Assembly: GCA_021014945.1 (NCBI GenBank) | Contig: MU266347.1 | Coordinates: 62,001-126,000 of the forward strand | Length of the DNA: 64,000 nucleotides | Direction of reading: 5' to 3' | Origin: Leucogyrophana mollusca | Lineage: Eukaryota > Basidiomycota > Agaricomycetes > Boletales | Part shown: one piece after another, positions 1-13,202 of the stretch | Layout of the letters: each line of letters begins with the position of its first letter | How positions within the stretch are numbered: the first letter of the stretch is position 1 | The notes under the pieces: model-generated | Seen by the model: the letters and a program-made list of their open reading frames with translations, nothing else | Database searches by the model: none | What the model was told of the DNA's origin: nothing | Made by a program: the position numbers and the translations under genes

Positions 1-831
1 CGACATCCACGACGTTGGTGTCGCATGGACCCAAGAAAATCAAAGACCTGGGGTACAAGCAACTCGCAAATCGCAAATCGCGGCGGCCACATCAATCAAC
101 GTCTAAATCTGAATTGGTGTGGGGAGCCCTGTAGGCACTCAGTGTGCTGGTTGTGGTCCGCCTTCTCACGACTCTGGACAGTGGACATGGGAACAATTTG
201 CAGCTCGCGTGGCAACCTTTGCAGCAGTGTCAGTAATGACCGCGCCCCACGCTTGTTGATATGCTTGAAACTCGGCTGCTGATCGCTGAGCTCAAATGAA
301 CGACTGGTCGAAATACTCACGATGCTTCCTTGTCCATCAGAATGATGATCACCACGATCTACAAGGGATTTAACTGTTTTTTTTTGGCCACTCACCAACA
401 GCAAGCAAGTGGAGCTCTCCACATCCTCGAGTTGAGATTAACATTGTTATGTTGGTGTGGAGAAAATCACCGCTGGAGAAATTTTTCGATGCCGAGACGG
501 CTTGAGCTGAGGATAAATAGACGGATTGCGGCTGGCTATCGGTCCAATCGTTTCTACCGCCCTCGCCGCCCAGTTCCAGCAGTGTGTTGTAAGACCGCAG
601 TCAAGCTTCACCTTGAAATGAAGTGCTGGCTATTCCTGAATTTCCTGATTGAAGGGGTCCGTTGGAGCGAGCGTGGGTGAAGTGGCGGGTGGCAACACAG
701 ACCAAGGTACAGGCCTGGACTCGGAAAGGTAAGACCTTGTGGAGCCATCTATATTTTTCAGTTTCACGCGCTGGGCATCCTCATCTTCACGCCCAGCCAC
801 CTTAGACCCCCAAGGGTTCCTTTTCTTCGTT
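1..831. other. Left-edge stretch, no gene recognised
   Basis: I see only short overlapping open frames on both strands, none with a recognisable family or plausible splice structure. The last 200 bases are presumably the promoter and 5' leader of the gene starting at 832. A run of nine T lies near 377-385. Confidence 0.4.
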
Positions 832-2366
832 ATGAAGCCTCGGTTTTTGTCCCCGAGAGTCATCGCCCTTGGCGGGCTCGTCACTTTCACTGTCTCGATC
901 TACACATTCTCTTCGTCTGAGTATGCTTTCCGCCTGAAGAATTGGTCGTCATCCATATTCTCAGAGCGCCAGAGAGGCTCATGCTCGCCGGAGGCTTGGT
1001 CGGATGGCAAATGGATGTACCACAAACATACCAACCTCACCGAGATGACCAAGCCTGAGCAGTCTCTGGAGTTCTCTGGGCTAGGGGGTTGTGCCGCCGA
1101 CCGCGAGTATTTCTGGCACCTTGGCTCTGACCACTCAGAGACCTGGGATATTTTCCCGGACGTTGCGTCATATGAATGGGCCCCGTCGTATCACTGCGAT
1201 GCGCGTTCGCTGGATCGTGCAGGCATGGTCAAAGACATGGTCGAAAAGGGCGGGTGGCTGTTACTGGGTGGTACGCGCTTCGTCGCATTCGTCGTCGCCA
1301 TGTTCTCACATTGTCTTAATTTCAGACTCTATAACTGAGAACCATTTCTTCTCACTGTCGTGCCTGCTATGGCCCCACGTCCGTGCGACGCCCAACTATA
1401 CCGAAAACCCATACTTTGATCGCGCGTGGCCACAGAATTTATACCTCTCTCCCTCGTCTCCCCTACTCTCCGAACTCGAGCTTCCTCAGGGTTTCTCTGT
1501 CGAGAGCACACCCCTCGTCACATTCCGCCGCATCGACCTTCTCTTGAGCCAAGACGACCTCACACAGCTCTACCGCTCGAGCGTGCTCCCCGGCGACAGT
1601 GAGACCCAGGATCCCAGTACGCAGCGTGGCAATGCCACTCTCTTCAGCGAAGAGCAGACCTGGTCAATGTCACCAGCTGAATACATGCCGATGTTCCTTG
1701 CCCCGCTTCCCGAGGCCAACTACGGCACGCTTATAGTCAGTACCGCTGGACACTGGACGACGACGCTATTCAGCGCATTCCGGGACGAGGAAGCTGGTCA
1801 GGAAGCTGGGTATGGCATCGAAGGCCTCCTTGCATTTTTCAAGGAAGCAATGCGTACCTGGGCTGGCCAGGTCCAGGATGCGCTTAACCAGTATCGCAGG
1901 GATGGTGGGACGATGCAGAAGCAAATTATAGTGCGAGCCTACCTCCCCGGTCACGACAACTGCCACAACATCAAATCCCCCTGGCCATCCATGCCCAGCC
2001 AGCCGTTCCCGACCAAGTATTACAACTGGCCCTGGATAGATGATTTCAACACTAGATTCAAAGTACGTTGACTCTCTGTTCCGCGGCAGGCTATAATTGA
2101 CGAGGCGATACCGGCCGTATAGGCATTGCTCGCCACCCCTGAGTTCCCGGATATATTTTATCTTCCGATTGAGCGTCCAGGACGTCTCCGCCCAGATGCG
2201 GTGAGGCAACACAGCTATGACATCGATATGTTGAGCGCTCATCTATCCTCCGCAGCATGCATCAGGTGACTGCCTCCATATCATGACCGGAGCTGGCGTA
2301 CTCGAAGGCTGGTCGCACTACATTTGGCACTTCGTCACACGCGAAATCGGTGGGCGGATACGATAA
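832..2366 (+). CDS. Membrane-anchored PC-esterase / TBL-like protein
   Basis: Spliced protein of about 454 aa from exons 832-1270, 1326-2062, 2123-2200 and 2256-2366; lengths sum to 455 codons. The start is the Met just before a hydrophobic segment (residues about 10-30, VIALGGLVTFTVSIY), which looks like a signal anchor for the secretory pathway. The motif GDSITENHFF, which spans the first splice junction, matches the GDS block of the PC-esterase/trichome-birefringence-like family, whose members act on acetylated cell-surface glycans. The C-terminal GDCLHIMTGAGVLEGWSHY supplies the conserved D...H end block. Two of the introns contain in-frame stops, so the gene is only readable when spliced. 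The substrate is unknown; a sugar O-acyl transferase or esterase in the Golgi is the likeliest role. The family call is firm, the activity is inference. Confidence 0.85.
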
Positions 2367-3152
2367 GTCATCCGCCTCGTGTCCTCGGAATCAACCCGGT
2401 GTGCTTCAGGTCCAAGGCACAGTGTGACCGAACGGAGATAATACCTTAAGTTTAAAGAAAGAGATGACGCGGACGTTGGTACTTATGATATGGGTATTCA
2501 CTTCCGCGGGGCACGTATCGCGGACTCGAACGAAACGGAACATTGCGCGCCCTCACTTATACCAGAATACCTCACTTCTCTGGCGTAGATAAAGTATGAT
2601 CGAGGATATACCGCAGGTGCATACTACTTGGCATAAGTTTCCATTAATACGCTCTCTTGCAGTCCCTGGATGGGAGCCGTTGATATGAGAGGCCTAGAGC
2701 TCGAGGCCGTCGGAATCTAAGAATAAGGACGGGGTAACCCGCTGATCACCTGGCTCGATAGCTCTCCCATGCCAGATGCCGGCGCGCAGGGGAGCATGTG
2801 AACGAAGGATATAGAGGGTTATCCATTGAATTGCGAAGGTCATGAGCCAGGCGTCAGCAAAACACGTTTGGCGAACCCACGAAGAGATCCCAAGGGGTCA
2901 GAACCCTTCCAACTACATACATACATGCAAGATAAGATAACTTAGGACAAAAACAAGATGTGAAAGCGAAGGTGAGGGTTGACGGGTGTGCGGTAAAGGA
3001 ATGGGCAACAAAGGGTGGGATGCCGCCGCACTATGAAGTGTAAGGGATGGTGGAACTAATTGTGTCTATATAATGAGATGTCCGACGGCAAATACATATC
3101 CTGGTTAAGTTACCAGGGAAGCGCCGCTGTAAGCAACGTTGACCGTCGGCTG
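2367..3152. other. Intergenic, no gene seen
   Basis: This lies between a plus-strand and a minus-strand gene and so holds both 3' ends. No open frame with recognisable content is present, and I see no repeat or RNA gene. Confidence 0.5.
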
Positions 3153-4479
3153 CTAATACATACCCGGCAGTGTCATGGGCTGTGAAGAGGAGAGCGAGCT
3201 TTCTGCGGAGAACTGCCGTTCATGCTGGTACACACTTGGATTTGGATAGTCAGTGGGTTGAGGTGTTCGTGGCGACGCGTGGATGAGTGGGGAAGGTGGT
3301 GGTGGTAATGGGCGGACAACACTTTCTGACGATGGCTGGCGGTTAAGAACGGGGGGAGGACCTAGACGGGCACTGTACACTGGGGGTGCTGGGGATCTGG
3401 ATGGAACCTAAGTATATCGGACGTTTAGATAATCTGCATTAGCCAGGATAGGAAGGGCAACTCACGGGAGCGACGAGAAGCCCTTTTCGTGGAGCGGACG
3501 GTCTGGCGGTCTGTGGGCGGGTCGTATTCGTATAATGCGTTACTTGAGTGTTCTCAGGAGTATATTCCGGCGCCGCTGATTGTATGGTCGAGGGACGGGA
3601 CGGGGGCAATACACTTATTTGCGCCGGCCCACCACGGGGTTCTGGTGTTGTCGGTGTTGAGAGCGAGCCTGAAAAACGGGCTCCTATGAGGAGGACGCTG
3701 CTCTCATCCTCATCCTCGTCCCCCTCCCCCGTTGCTTCGTGCACCGGTCCAAGAGTAACACTCCACACATTCTGATCGCTTTGGTCACCCTCCGTGGAGC
3801 CGTGCCCACCATCAGTAGGTGTGTGGTGCGAGGTACAGCTAGCATCCGGTTCGTCTATGCGAAAACGCCGCCTGTCGACTTCCTTTGGCTTGACCTCCTG
3901 CGGCCCCATTCCAAAAAGGTGCCACCACCGCCATCTCTGACGCTTCGAAGGAGGAAGCGGGACTGAGGGGTCGTGTTTCGGTGGTGATGGCGGGTATTCG
4001 AAAGTACTCGATGTTAACGGCGTCGTCGAGTCGGTGGACTCTGACCGAAGCGGATGGATCCTCCGAAAGTCACCTCCAGGGAGTGGCGTGTCGAGCGAGT
4101 CATCGAGTGTAAGTGGATCACTTGAGCGTTTCAATTTGTGGCGAGTGCGCCGGGGGGTCAGCTTTCTCCGGAGTATGGAGAAGAATGAGTCCTGGGTCCG
4201 TGGATACGAGGTTCGGCGAGGCGATTTTCTCTTCCAGAGGAGATAGAAGGAAAACGATGCAAGAAGGACCACGCCGACGAGGATAGGTGTGGCTATCTGC
4301 AAAGTACCCCAGTCGCCATCGCCTGCGTCCTGTGTGCAAACAGTAGAACAAGATTCCTCGTCATTGCTTCCGCAACACGTAGCGCCCTCGTACTCGCGGC
4401 CCTGTCGTTGCATCAGAAAACTTTCCTTAACGCTGTATGCCTTGGTAAAAAACAAACCACAAGATTCTGGGGTGGTCAT
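3153..4479 (-). CDS. Unknown single-pass membrane protein with disordered tail
   Basis: Two exons (4479-3466 and 3407-3153) joined by a 58-nt GT-AG intron give about 422 aa. A short N-terminal region with a Cys cluster (ATCCGSNDEESC) precedes one strong membrane helix (IATPILVGVVLLASFSFYLL) and a basic stop-transfer KRK. The rest is Ser/Pro-rich and probably cytosolic, with an acidic run (EGDEDEDESS) and a PLPPPPSP stretch near the end. This is a common basidiomycete layout for a small extracellular domain on a disordered signalling tail, but I do not recognise a family. The start is uncertain. An upstream ATG at 4572, joined by a 45-nt intron (4487-4531), would add about 16 residues in frame. 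No clear signal peptide is visible in either version. Confidence 0.65.
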
Positions 4480-6004
4480 TGTCAGCCTTAGAAACGATCA
4501 TTTACAGAACAAAAATGCACGTACTCGATACCATGCCCGTGAGTGCGTCCTTTGTGCAGCCAGGACGACCATCACATCAGTAGAGCAACGGCTGGGGTGT
4601 ATGACAGCGCGAAGGAAGCCGGCAAACCTACAGAACGATGCGATATCCTACTTACAAGATGCTTGAGCGCTACTCCATAAATATTTCTGGGTTAAAGATT
4701 GCTGCCGTCAGACCGATCGCCAAGCTCTGTCATCCGATGCCCAAACGCCCTGATTGTTTCGTACATAATTCGCAAAACGGATGTTTTTGTACCAGTCTCA
4801 CAAACCCCAGCTTGCGCCACTCACACTCATTGTCTTGCGTGCATGTTCGAGGCTGCAAACATTGAAGCTAGCGATTACTTGCAAGATAATCTTCCTTGCA
4901 ACACGTGTAGTAGCTCTCTATTTGTCCAGCAGGTGGCTCTGGTGAGCCGCACCCAAGCTCGAAGCCCATTTAGTAACCCGAAATTCGATCCCGGCAACTC
5001 AAGAGAGGAGCGAGATTACATCGATCCACCGACATCCACGCCTCGCCCGGAGGACCCGGGCCAGCAACAGCCACACCAGTGCGAGAGATATCGTCCTCCA
5101 CGATTGTCAAGGTGGAGCAAGCCACCATGATGTTACCTACTAGTACTGTTCATCTGAGCTTCACCACCACCAGCGGAAGATCCCGAACAACGCCCAAGCC
5201 CGGCGGGCTCCTCAGGCCGACTATCTTCTTCTAACCGACTTCAAATGATGAAGTAGTGTAGCCACAATTAGTGGCGTCAGCTGCTTGCCGAAGTACCACA
5301 AGGTACAACGCGTGGCAATGACCGGTGTCAGCGGTTTCTTCCAAGTTCATCCCATGATCGGGCTTTTGCGTAGGTTTTCTTTGAAATCAGAATACCGAGG
5401 TTTGTGCCTTCTCAGATTCTTCTGTGGAAAGCAAGTAATCTCCGTCATGAGTGCGGGACCGGCTCACAGACATCCCTTGGTCGACTGACAGACGGGGAAT
5501 CTTCTCAATTTTCAGTCTGCTACAAGTCTGCTATACACCTGATGCACCATCGGGTCCGAGGTAAGCAAAACCCACGTATCTATTAGGTATGAGAAAATGA
5601 TCAGGTCGTCCGGATATGGATGTGCTAATAAGCATGTTCTGAGGCAAGGGTTTGATGAGAAACCGTAGCTGGTGGTAGATGGGTTCAGGGGGGATCCTGA
5701 TCTGTTCGAATATTGGGCGCCAGTCCGGCGACGAGCTAGCCTCTGTGGGGAGACCGGGACACACCGTTCCCAGATTGAAGCCACAGTATACGTCAATCAG
5801 CCTTCCTATCATCTATGGGCGCAAACATCCACATGCTCCTCGTACAGGAATGACGGCACGGCCTGGCGTACAGTGCGCCCAGGGGCCTTGTTTATCTTAG
5901 GGCTCCCCATAAAAGCGGAAGTTATGGTACAAGTGGGAAGGCCAACCGTAATAAACAATGCAGGAAACTGACCAAAAATCAACCCACAACCACATCAGAG
6001 TCGT
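4480..6004. other. Intergenic, no gene seen
   Basis: Several 60-140 codon open frames exist on both strands (for example 5531-5812 minus) but none has recognisable content or a coherent spliced continuation. It holds the promoter of the 3.2-4.5 kb gene and the 3' flank of transporter A. Confidence 0.45.
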
Positions 6005-9000
6005 TCAGTGACGGACATCTTCGATCCGTTCCTCGCTGGCTCCCTTCTTCTCATCAATATTGACCGGGTTCTCGAGTGGAATCCCGGCTGAGACGGCCGC
6101 CTTCTCCGCAATCTGGGCCACGGTGTCATCCCCGTCAAACAATCTGATAGAGATCAGATCAGTAGTGCAAAGCGGAGCATGTGTCACGATCATTCGCTGC
6201 ACTCACGCTGCGGTTTCTTCCAGAGTTCGCTGTCGATAAGGTTATTGAGCCCATGATTACATACCGAACTTCAAGGAAGTTGACTCACATGTCTCGTCTC
6301 GACGACATAGAGCCACAAGTATACAGCTTCAAAGCAGAGCCAAAAGAGGTAAACCAGCTGATGGAGTGGTAAGCATCATGATGCCTGACAAAGTGAGGGA
6401 GCGTCACGCACGTAATACTTCCACCCTAAACTATTAATACGTATCATCAAAATGAGGTGTTTCTGGGTGGGAGAGGACCAGTACTCACGCAGCAAGGGCT
6501 ATAGGGTTCACGTATCTGACATGCGAGCGTCAGCGGAAGTGAACTTACAAAGCTCTGATAGAGACTTACTGGTTGAAGATCAGCGAGAGTGAGATCACAA
6601 AGTTGAAGAAGACAAAGCCTTTGGCTCTCAGGGCGTACGGGAGAATCTCAACAGTATACCTGTGGACGATGAGTACTATTGCTAATATAAACCAGGAACA
6701 CACGCACGAGACGATGAGGGGGCTAAACGCCATCTAAGCGACCACATCATCAGTTTGGTGACAGGAACAATGCTGGTAAGGGACCAACGGTATCTGCGGA
6801 GGATGATCAATTCTCATGGCTGGAATACAGTCTCCTCAAACACTTACAGAAGGCTGAGAACATGACTTGATATTGGGGACGTCAATACGGGCAGTTCTCT
6901 ACTCTTGGTTTCACTTACAGATCATTGCGATGTACGCATGGCCGGCGGTTATATTACCCTTCTCCGAATCAACCGCGAAGCAAATCGTCTGTAAGGTCCA
7001 AAACACAAGCATGCCTGATCGGAAGACGCAGTCAAATTTTCATTCCAGAATGGCAGAAACTTCACCCACCACTGATAGCTATCAAGAATAGAGGTCGCCT
7101 CCCGACTCGATCGCAGAGCAGCCCTCCTGTGAGGGCACAGATGAAACTCCATATACTTAGTATCCCATTCTGTGGAGAAAAGTTAACGAGAGGGCCGACA
7201 AAGGAGGATGAAGGTAAACTCACAACCAGGAGCTGTGTGGTTGGGTCCGTAACTGCAAGAGATGCCTAAGTTCTCATTCAAGTCCCTTTCTGTGCATATC
7301 ACTCACTTCCAATGGCATCGAAAACCTTGTTAAGGTCTGTAAAAAGCGATTAGCTTAGCATCGCTTGCCGCAGAATGCGCCTATAACGCACAATACGATC
7401 TATGAAAGAATCAACAATGGCTTGTGGAGCATCGGAGAAAAACAGGGAGGTCTCACATCAATCCATTGCCGGACCACTGGGAGAAGAAAGCAAGGCCGAT
7501 GATGATTCGCATACGTCGTCGGTTTCCTGGAGTTTTGAAAAGGCTCAGCCACCCAACATTTGCTGCCACCTCGCGGTCGAATTTGATAGCCTCCCTGATT
7601 TCCTCAAACTCATATTCCACGAGGGGGTCTTTCCTGCAAGATGTCACGTTCAGTCTGTACCAAAATCAACTCTCGAGCAATGCTCCTTACTCGTTACCAC
7701 TGGCGTGGTAGTACGCCAGCGTTTGCAAGGCTTCAGCCTCCCTGAGTAGTGAGTAATCAATGGCTAGACCAGTGTTCAAAAGAATGCTCCTAACCGGCCC
7801 TTACTGACGAGCCATCGTGGTGACTCGGGAACAAACCATATAAGGCACACTTGGATTACAGAAGGGAATCCTTGGATAGCGGACGGAATTCTCCATGCCC
7901 AACTCGATGGGACGTGGAATGTACCATACGTCTAGAAACACTTCAACACCAGGAGGGGAACAGATAGATGATACTCACAGTCCATGCTGCGCTACAGATT
8001 GGTGTAACTGAGTCAGAGTGGGCGGGAATAAGCGGAGGATATCTGGACTTACATGATGCTTCCAAAGAGCCTGGAGCATCGTGATGATGAGTATCAGAGC
8101 GAAGTTTTATTGGAGTGGAATCCAACGCACCAGAGACCGTTATACGTAGACGTCAATTGGCCACGTTGGGATGGGTACGCAATCTCGGTGATGAGGAGAG
8201 GGGCTGCACTCGCTGCAAATGTAAGGCCAAAGCCAATCATAAACCTGGAATAGCAAGGCGTTCATTATGAGTCCAAGCTCGAACGAAATGGGGATTTACC
8301 GGGCACCGATAAACATCCCGACTGATTGACTCGCTGTTTGAACAACAGTGGCGGCGATCATAATACAAGCGCCAAACAGAACGGAGAAACGTCGACCGAG
8401 GCCATCTGACATATACGGTGAAAAGGGATAGGCCGAGAGCGATCCGATGTTCTGAAAAAGATAAACATTGGCGCTGGAAATGTAAAGACTGAGTGGATGC
8501 TACCTGGATAGCATTCAACAAGCCCAGCTTTCAATCAGGTTACATTAGTTGAGAAAAAAAGCGAAGGTGATTTCTCAAACCTTTGGCCCGTTCGGATAGT
8601 CAAATGCAACATTCCATTGGGTAAGTGACTGCAGGCCGTCTGATTGATTTCATGTGGTTATAGACCATAGAGTTCAATGAATTGCACGTGGACGCACTCA
8701 TCATGCTTCCTGTTGCAAATGTCATTAACTGGGGATTCTGCGTCCCGCAAAATGAGGACTAACCATCGAAACCGTTGGTTGAAGAGGTGATCAACCTAGA
8801 CCACCAATCAGTACAACATAGTTGACGCGACGTTAAACTCACAAAACGGCTATCCAAAAGTTCAAAAGAACAAGTCCTGCACCACAAATAAGTACCCATG
8901 ATTCAGACTGTCAGTAATCGACTTACTCTTATTCTTCCACCATGGCCTCGATTGGTCGAGTAGGTGAGTATATGGAGGTATTCTGGAGGTATTCGGAGCA

Positions 9001-9014
9001 GGTCCAGCACCCAT
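6005..9014 (-). CDS. MFS sugar transporter, tandem copy A
   Basis: Major facilitator superfamily sugar porter of the fungal lactose-permease/hexose type, expected about 520-540 aa with 12 membrane helices, importing a mono- or disaccharide at the plasma membrane. It starts MGAGPAPNTSRIPPYTHLL at 9014 and ends EERIEDVRH at 6005. Recognisable blocks are LITSSTNGFDGSMM (helix 1), REAEALQTLAYYHASGNE and DPLVEYEFEE (central loop), FSQWSGNGL (helix 7) and DGDDTVAQIAEKAA (C-terminal tail). The coding sequence is split into roughly twenty small exons with introns of about 50-60 nt, including a 12-nt exon at 8698-8709 that encodes part of GSMM. I saw no disabling change in the exons checked. It is closest to copy B in its ends and promoter. 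Substrate cannot be read from sequence. Confidence 0.88.
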
Positions 9015-9091
9015 CGTTGGAGGTCAAAAACGGCAGCTGGATAGAGCACCTGGAATTTAGCAGATCTTGTTATAGTCGCGTCGATGGACAC

Positions 9092-9126
9092 CGCGGGGAA
9101 ACTGGGTGTCAATGGATGGAGCATAC
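9092..9126 (-). promoter_or_regulatory. Upstream block conserved between copies A and B
   Basis: About 34 bp including GGGGAAACTGGGTG and AATGGATGGAGCATAC recurs upstream of copy B at 13280-13312, with a two-base swap as the main difference. It sits about 80-110 bp before each start codon, so it is either retained duplicate sequence or a kept core promoter/leader element. Confidence 0.6.
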
Positions 9127-9254
9127 TGCAGAGAGTTTTTCCGTAGACAAGAGCGAACATTGCAAAAGGAGGTTGTTCCTCGAATCCCTCTCGGCATAGA
9201 TGCCTTTGCGGATGGCCGTATCAAATCTAACTGGCCAAGACGCAGTCACGATGG

Positions 9255-9314
9255 TTGAAGCCCCAGTAACAAATGGTGGCAGAATTTGTTTTTGTTTGAC
9301 GCCTGGGGCTTCAA
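9255..9314. repeat. 12-bp inverted repeat, possible hairpin
   Basis: TTGAAGCCCCAG (9255-9266) is perfectly complemented by CTGGGGCTTCAA (9303-9314). The 36-nt loop contains a second, inner pair ACAAAT / ATTTGT, so the whole 60 nt can fold as a nested hairpin. It lies about 240 bp upstream of the copy A start. Confidence 0.6.
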
Positions 9315-10182
9315 ATCCTCATCTGTCCTAAGGAGTTACAGAAAAGCACAGAAGTCAGTCACGAGTGTACCATACCGGCTGCTGGGCGGACCCTAGCAGC
9401 GCCAGTATGGCATCAGGTGATGGCAGAAACACAACTGGAGTGTTGTTTCAGAAACGAATGACGATATTGCGCCCGCCAAGCCGGTTCCAGAACACACCGT
9501 CCCCGGGATTGATCGAATGATACCCCGCATATGTTGCAGCAGCAGAACTTCGCGGGGTAGGGAAGATGGGAACCCAGCGTGAACCGAAGGAGACGGAGGA
9601 CCATGGTAAAACCATTTACGATCGCCTAATGCGGTAACTAGGAACGAAAGTTGGAATGGCTCCGATGCGCCGCCCCTCGGGTGAGTTCGTGAAGAATTTT
9701 TCGTCTGTTCAGTGTGGCTCACGGCCACTGACATCGACTCTGACGCTTTTTCCTGTCAAGCCACATCCGCTCAACACCAAGGACACCGAGAGTTTGCAGA
9801 TCCGGTTTCCGGAAATACGTAGCCTCGCCCACAACTACCCATTGAACATGTGAGCACGCAACGCTGAAAATAACTTTGTATGCGCAAGGTCACACACTTG
9901 TCATCAGCGTGGACTTTCCGTTTGTTTTACCCCCGGTTTGGCAGGAAAAGAGGCCGCGTTTGTTTTACCGGAGGATCAGGGCAACTGGTAGGTTCAGTGC
10001 AGACGAGATACAATAACAGATGGTGTAGCAAACGAGCTGTCCTCTCGCGGTCAAAAGTGAGCGCGAACGTGTCTACGAAGAACATGATGTTATACAAACG
10101 AGTCCAAGCCTGATATATGATACTGAAGTATGACCAGACGAAGATACGCACGACTGATATATGACGTGCATCGTAAGGCAAC

Positions 10183-13100
10183 TCAGTAATGAACATCCTC
10201 GATCTGTTCCACACTCGGTGACTTCTTCTCATCAATACTCTCGGCCGTCTTCTCAAGTGGGAGTCCAGCCGTCACGGCGGCCTTCTCGGCAATCTGGGCC
10301 ACAGTATCATCGCCGTCGAACATTCTGTCAGGTATAGTGATCAGTACAGTCCTCTTGACAACTTGCCGCACTTACGCTGCAGTCTCTTCCAAAGTGCGCT
10401 GTAGTGAAGGTGATCAGACAACATCATACCCCGGATTTGAAACGTTTCGGCTCACATGTCTGGTCTCAACGACATAGAGCCATAAATACACAGCTTCAAA
10501 GCAGAGCCAGAACAGGTAGACCAACTGATAAAATGATGAGTGATGAACGTCGTCCTGGTCAATAAAGCAAAGGACATGAACGCACATAGTACTTCCATCC
10601 CAGGCTACATATACATCCCGTCGAAATCAGACAGGTAGTTGCATAGTATAAGGCTAACTCACGCGGCAAGGGCTATTGGGTTCACGTATCTGCAGCATAC
10701 CTCAGCGAGAGTGTACTTCAGAAGACGGAAATGGCATACTGGTTGAAGATAACGGAGAGGGAAACCACAAAGTTGAAGAAGACGAATCCTTTGGCCCTGA
10801 GGGCATAGGGCAAAATCTCGACGGTATACCTGCAGGATTCTGATGAACCTCTTTCTCAGTGTGAATCAAGGGATATACAGACGAGACAATAAGTGGACTG
10901 AACGCCATCTATAGGGCTGGCATTTCAGTTTGTGATCGTAGAAGCAGACAGTATTAGAAATCACGAACAGAGTCTTGAAAGCATCCCATTCAGTAGTCAA
11001 GATCAAGCTTGTAGTGTGTATGATTTCAGTACTCACAGAACGTAGAGAACAAGACTGAACCAATGGTGTCAGCAATGGGGTAACTTGTTTCAGGTTTCGC
11101 TCACATATCATAGCAATGAACGCGTGGCCAGCAGCTATGTTCCCTTGTTCAGAGTCAATTGCAAAGCAGATAGTTTGTAAGGTCCAGAATACGATCATTC
11201 CTGGCCAAATAAAAGGTTTGATGAGAAGAGAGGAAAATAATCGGAGCGCTACCTACCACTGATGGATGTGAGGAACAACGGACGTCTCCCCACTCGGTCG
11301 CAAAGCATGCCTCCTGTTATAGCGCAGATGAAACCCCAAATGTTCAGGACAGCATTCTAAGAAGTCGATCAGGAGGCATGTTCGGTTGTAAGCAGCAAAC
11401 ACACTTGCGAATAGAAGCTGAGTAGTCGGGTCCGTGACTGCAGAAACAGAGTGAGTTGACTGTCGCAGGACCTTTCTGGCATTGCTCACTTCCAATAGCA
11501 TCGAATACCTTGTTGAGGTCTAAGATGTCATCAAATTACATTGTAGCCCGCAAGATGGCACTGTTCACGCACAGTATGATCTTTGGAGTCAGCCAGCAGT
11601 CAGCATCTACCACCGGTGACATATAGGACAGGGACCTTACATCAAACCGTTGCCTGACCATTGGGAGAAGAACGCAAGTCCGACGATTATCCGTATACGC
11701 CTTCGGTTTCCTGGAGTCTTGAACAAGCTCGACCAGCCAACGTTTGCGGCCACCTCACGGTCGAACTTGATAGCCTCTTTGATTTCCTCAAACTCGTAAT
11801 CCACGAGGGGATCTTTCCTGTAAGTTGGGCGTTAAGCGAACCTGAAGCAGAGGGAAGTAAGGTGTCTCACTCGTTGCCATTTGCGTGGTAGTAAGCTAAT
11901 GTTCGCAGCGCTTCTGCCTCCCTGAGTTGGAGAACAGTAAGATTTGTGCTGTATACGGTTTAGATAGATACACCAACCTGCCCTTACTGACAAGCCACCT
12001 TGGTGACTCCGGTACGAACCAGATGAGGCAAACTTGAATGACAGACGGGAACCCTTGAATGGCGGACGGAATTCTCCATGCCCAACTTGTTGGAACGTGG
12101 AATGTGCCATAAGTCTATGAAAAACACGTCAGTAATATCGCAGGGCTCCAGCGTCGGTTCAAGTTACCGTCCAAGCAGCACTGCATAATGGCGACCAGAG
12201 TGAGAATTATGTGGGGGCGAAGATAAGGAGCTGGCGACTTACATGATGCTTCCAAAGACCCTATTAAAAAGATTCGAATGAGCGACACACGATGATAGAG
12301 CCTGTTCAAAGGTAACACACCAAAGGCAGTTATACGTGGAGGTCAACTGGCCGCGCTGCGAGGGGTACGCGAGCTCAGTGATAAGCAGTGGTGCTGCACT
12401 CGCCGCGAACGTAAGCCCAAAACCAATCATGAACCTTGAAGGCGATCGTTCAGGGTAATTATGAGCGGGAGATACAGCTTGATTTACCGGGCACCAATGA
12501 ACATCCCGACGGATTGACTAGCGGTTTGCACGATGGTGGCTGCAATCATAACACAAGCCCCAAACAAGACGGCAAACCTTCGCCCGAGACCGTCCGACAG
12601 GTAAGGTGAGAAGGGATAGGCACAGAGTGATCCGATGTTCTACAATGGGTAAATACGACAGCCGAAAGAGCAAGAATCAAGCAAGCAGTACCTGTATCGC
12701 ATTCAACAAGCCGAGCTAGAGAACAAACGTCACATCTACCGAGAAGAGGAGTGAGGGATTCGGTGTACCTTGGAGCCAGTTGGATAGTCAAAAGCGACGT
12801 TCCACTGGGTTAATGACTGCAGTCCATCTGATCGGTTCAAGGAGTTATAGACTATAGAGTTAAATGAAATGCACATGTACGCACTCATCATGCTCCCTGT
12901 TCCAAAATTAACTGTCAGCATTCATCTAACAATTTCAAAACACCGATTGACCGTCAAAACCATTGGTTGAAGATGTGATCAACCTGGACTTCCGTCAGTT
13001 GATATTAACGGTACCGCGCGGGTGCGTACAAAATGGCAATCCAAAAGTTAAGAAGAAGGATCCCTGTGCGACAAATGAGCAGGTTTCGGGTATACTGATA

Positions 13101-13202
13101 GTGTGTCAACGTACTCTTATTCTTCCACCATGGTCTCGACTGATCGAGGAGATGGGTGTACGGAGGAATCCTAGCTGTGGATGGAGCAGCGCCAACACCC
13201 AT
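10183..13202 (-). CDS. MFS sugar transporter, tandem copy B
   Basis: Same family and layout as copy A. It starts MGVGAAPSTARIPPYTHLL at 13202 and ends SVEQIEDVHY at 10183. Visible blocks include NKRILLLNFWIAILLITSS, GSMMNGLQSLTQWN, FDYPTGSK, GFGLTFAASAAPLL and DGDDTVAQIAEKAAVTAG. Introns sit at the same places and phases as in A, C and D, and the 12-nt exon is at 12885-12896. The shared PPYTHLLDQSRPWWKNK N-terminus and the near-identical C-terminal tail make A and B the most recent pair. Exon sequences read through without a stop in the parts checked. Substrate unknown. Confidence 0.88.

Larger units (their letters stand above)
9015..10182. other. Intergenic between transporters A and B
   Basis: Holds the promoter of copy A and the 3' end of copy B. 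It contains a block conserved upstream of copy B, a 12-bp inverted repeat (both listed separately), and a second short match to the B upstream region: CTAATGCGGTAACTAGGAAC near 9627-9646 resembles sequence near 13825-13851. No gene seen. Confidence 0.6.

Noticed and set aside
2063..2255. In-frame stops near the end of the PC-esterase gene, suggesting a pseudogene
   Set aside because: They lie in two short GT-AG introns; splicing rebuilds the conserved DIFYLPIERPG and GDCLHIMTGAG blocks.
4532..4572. Extra first exon for the 3.2-4.5 kb membrane protein
   Set aside because: It is possible and in frame, but adds no signal peptide and the 45-nt intron has a weak acceptor, so I kept the start at 4479 and only mention it.
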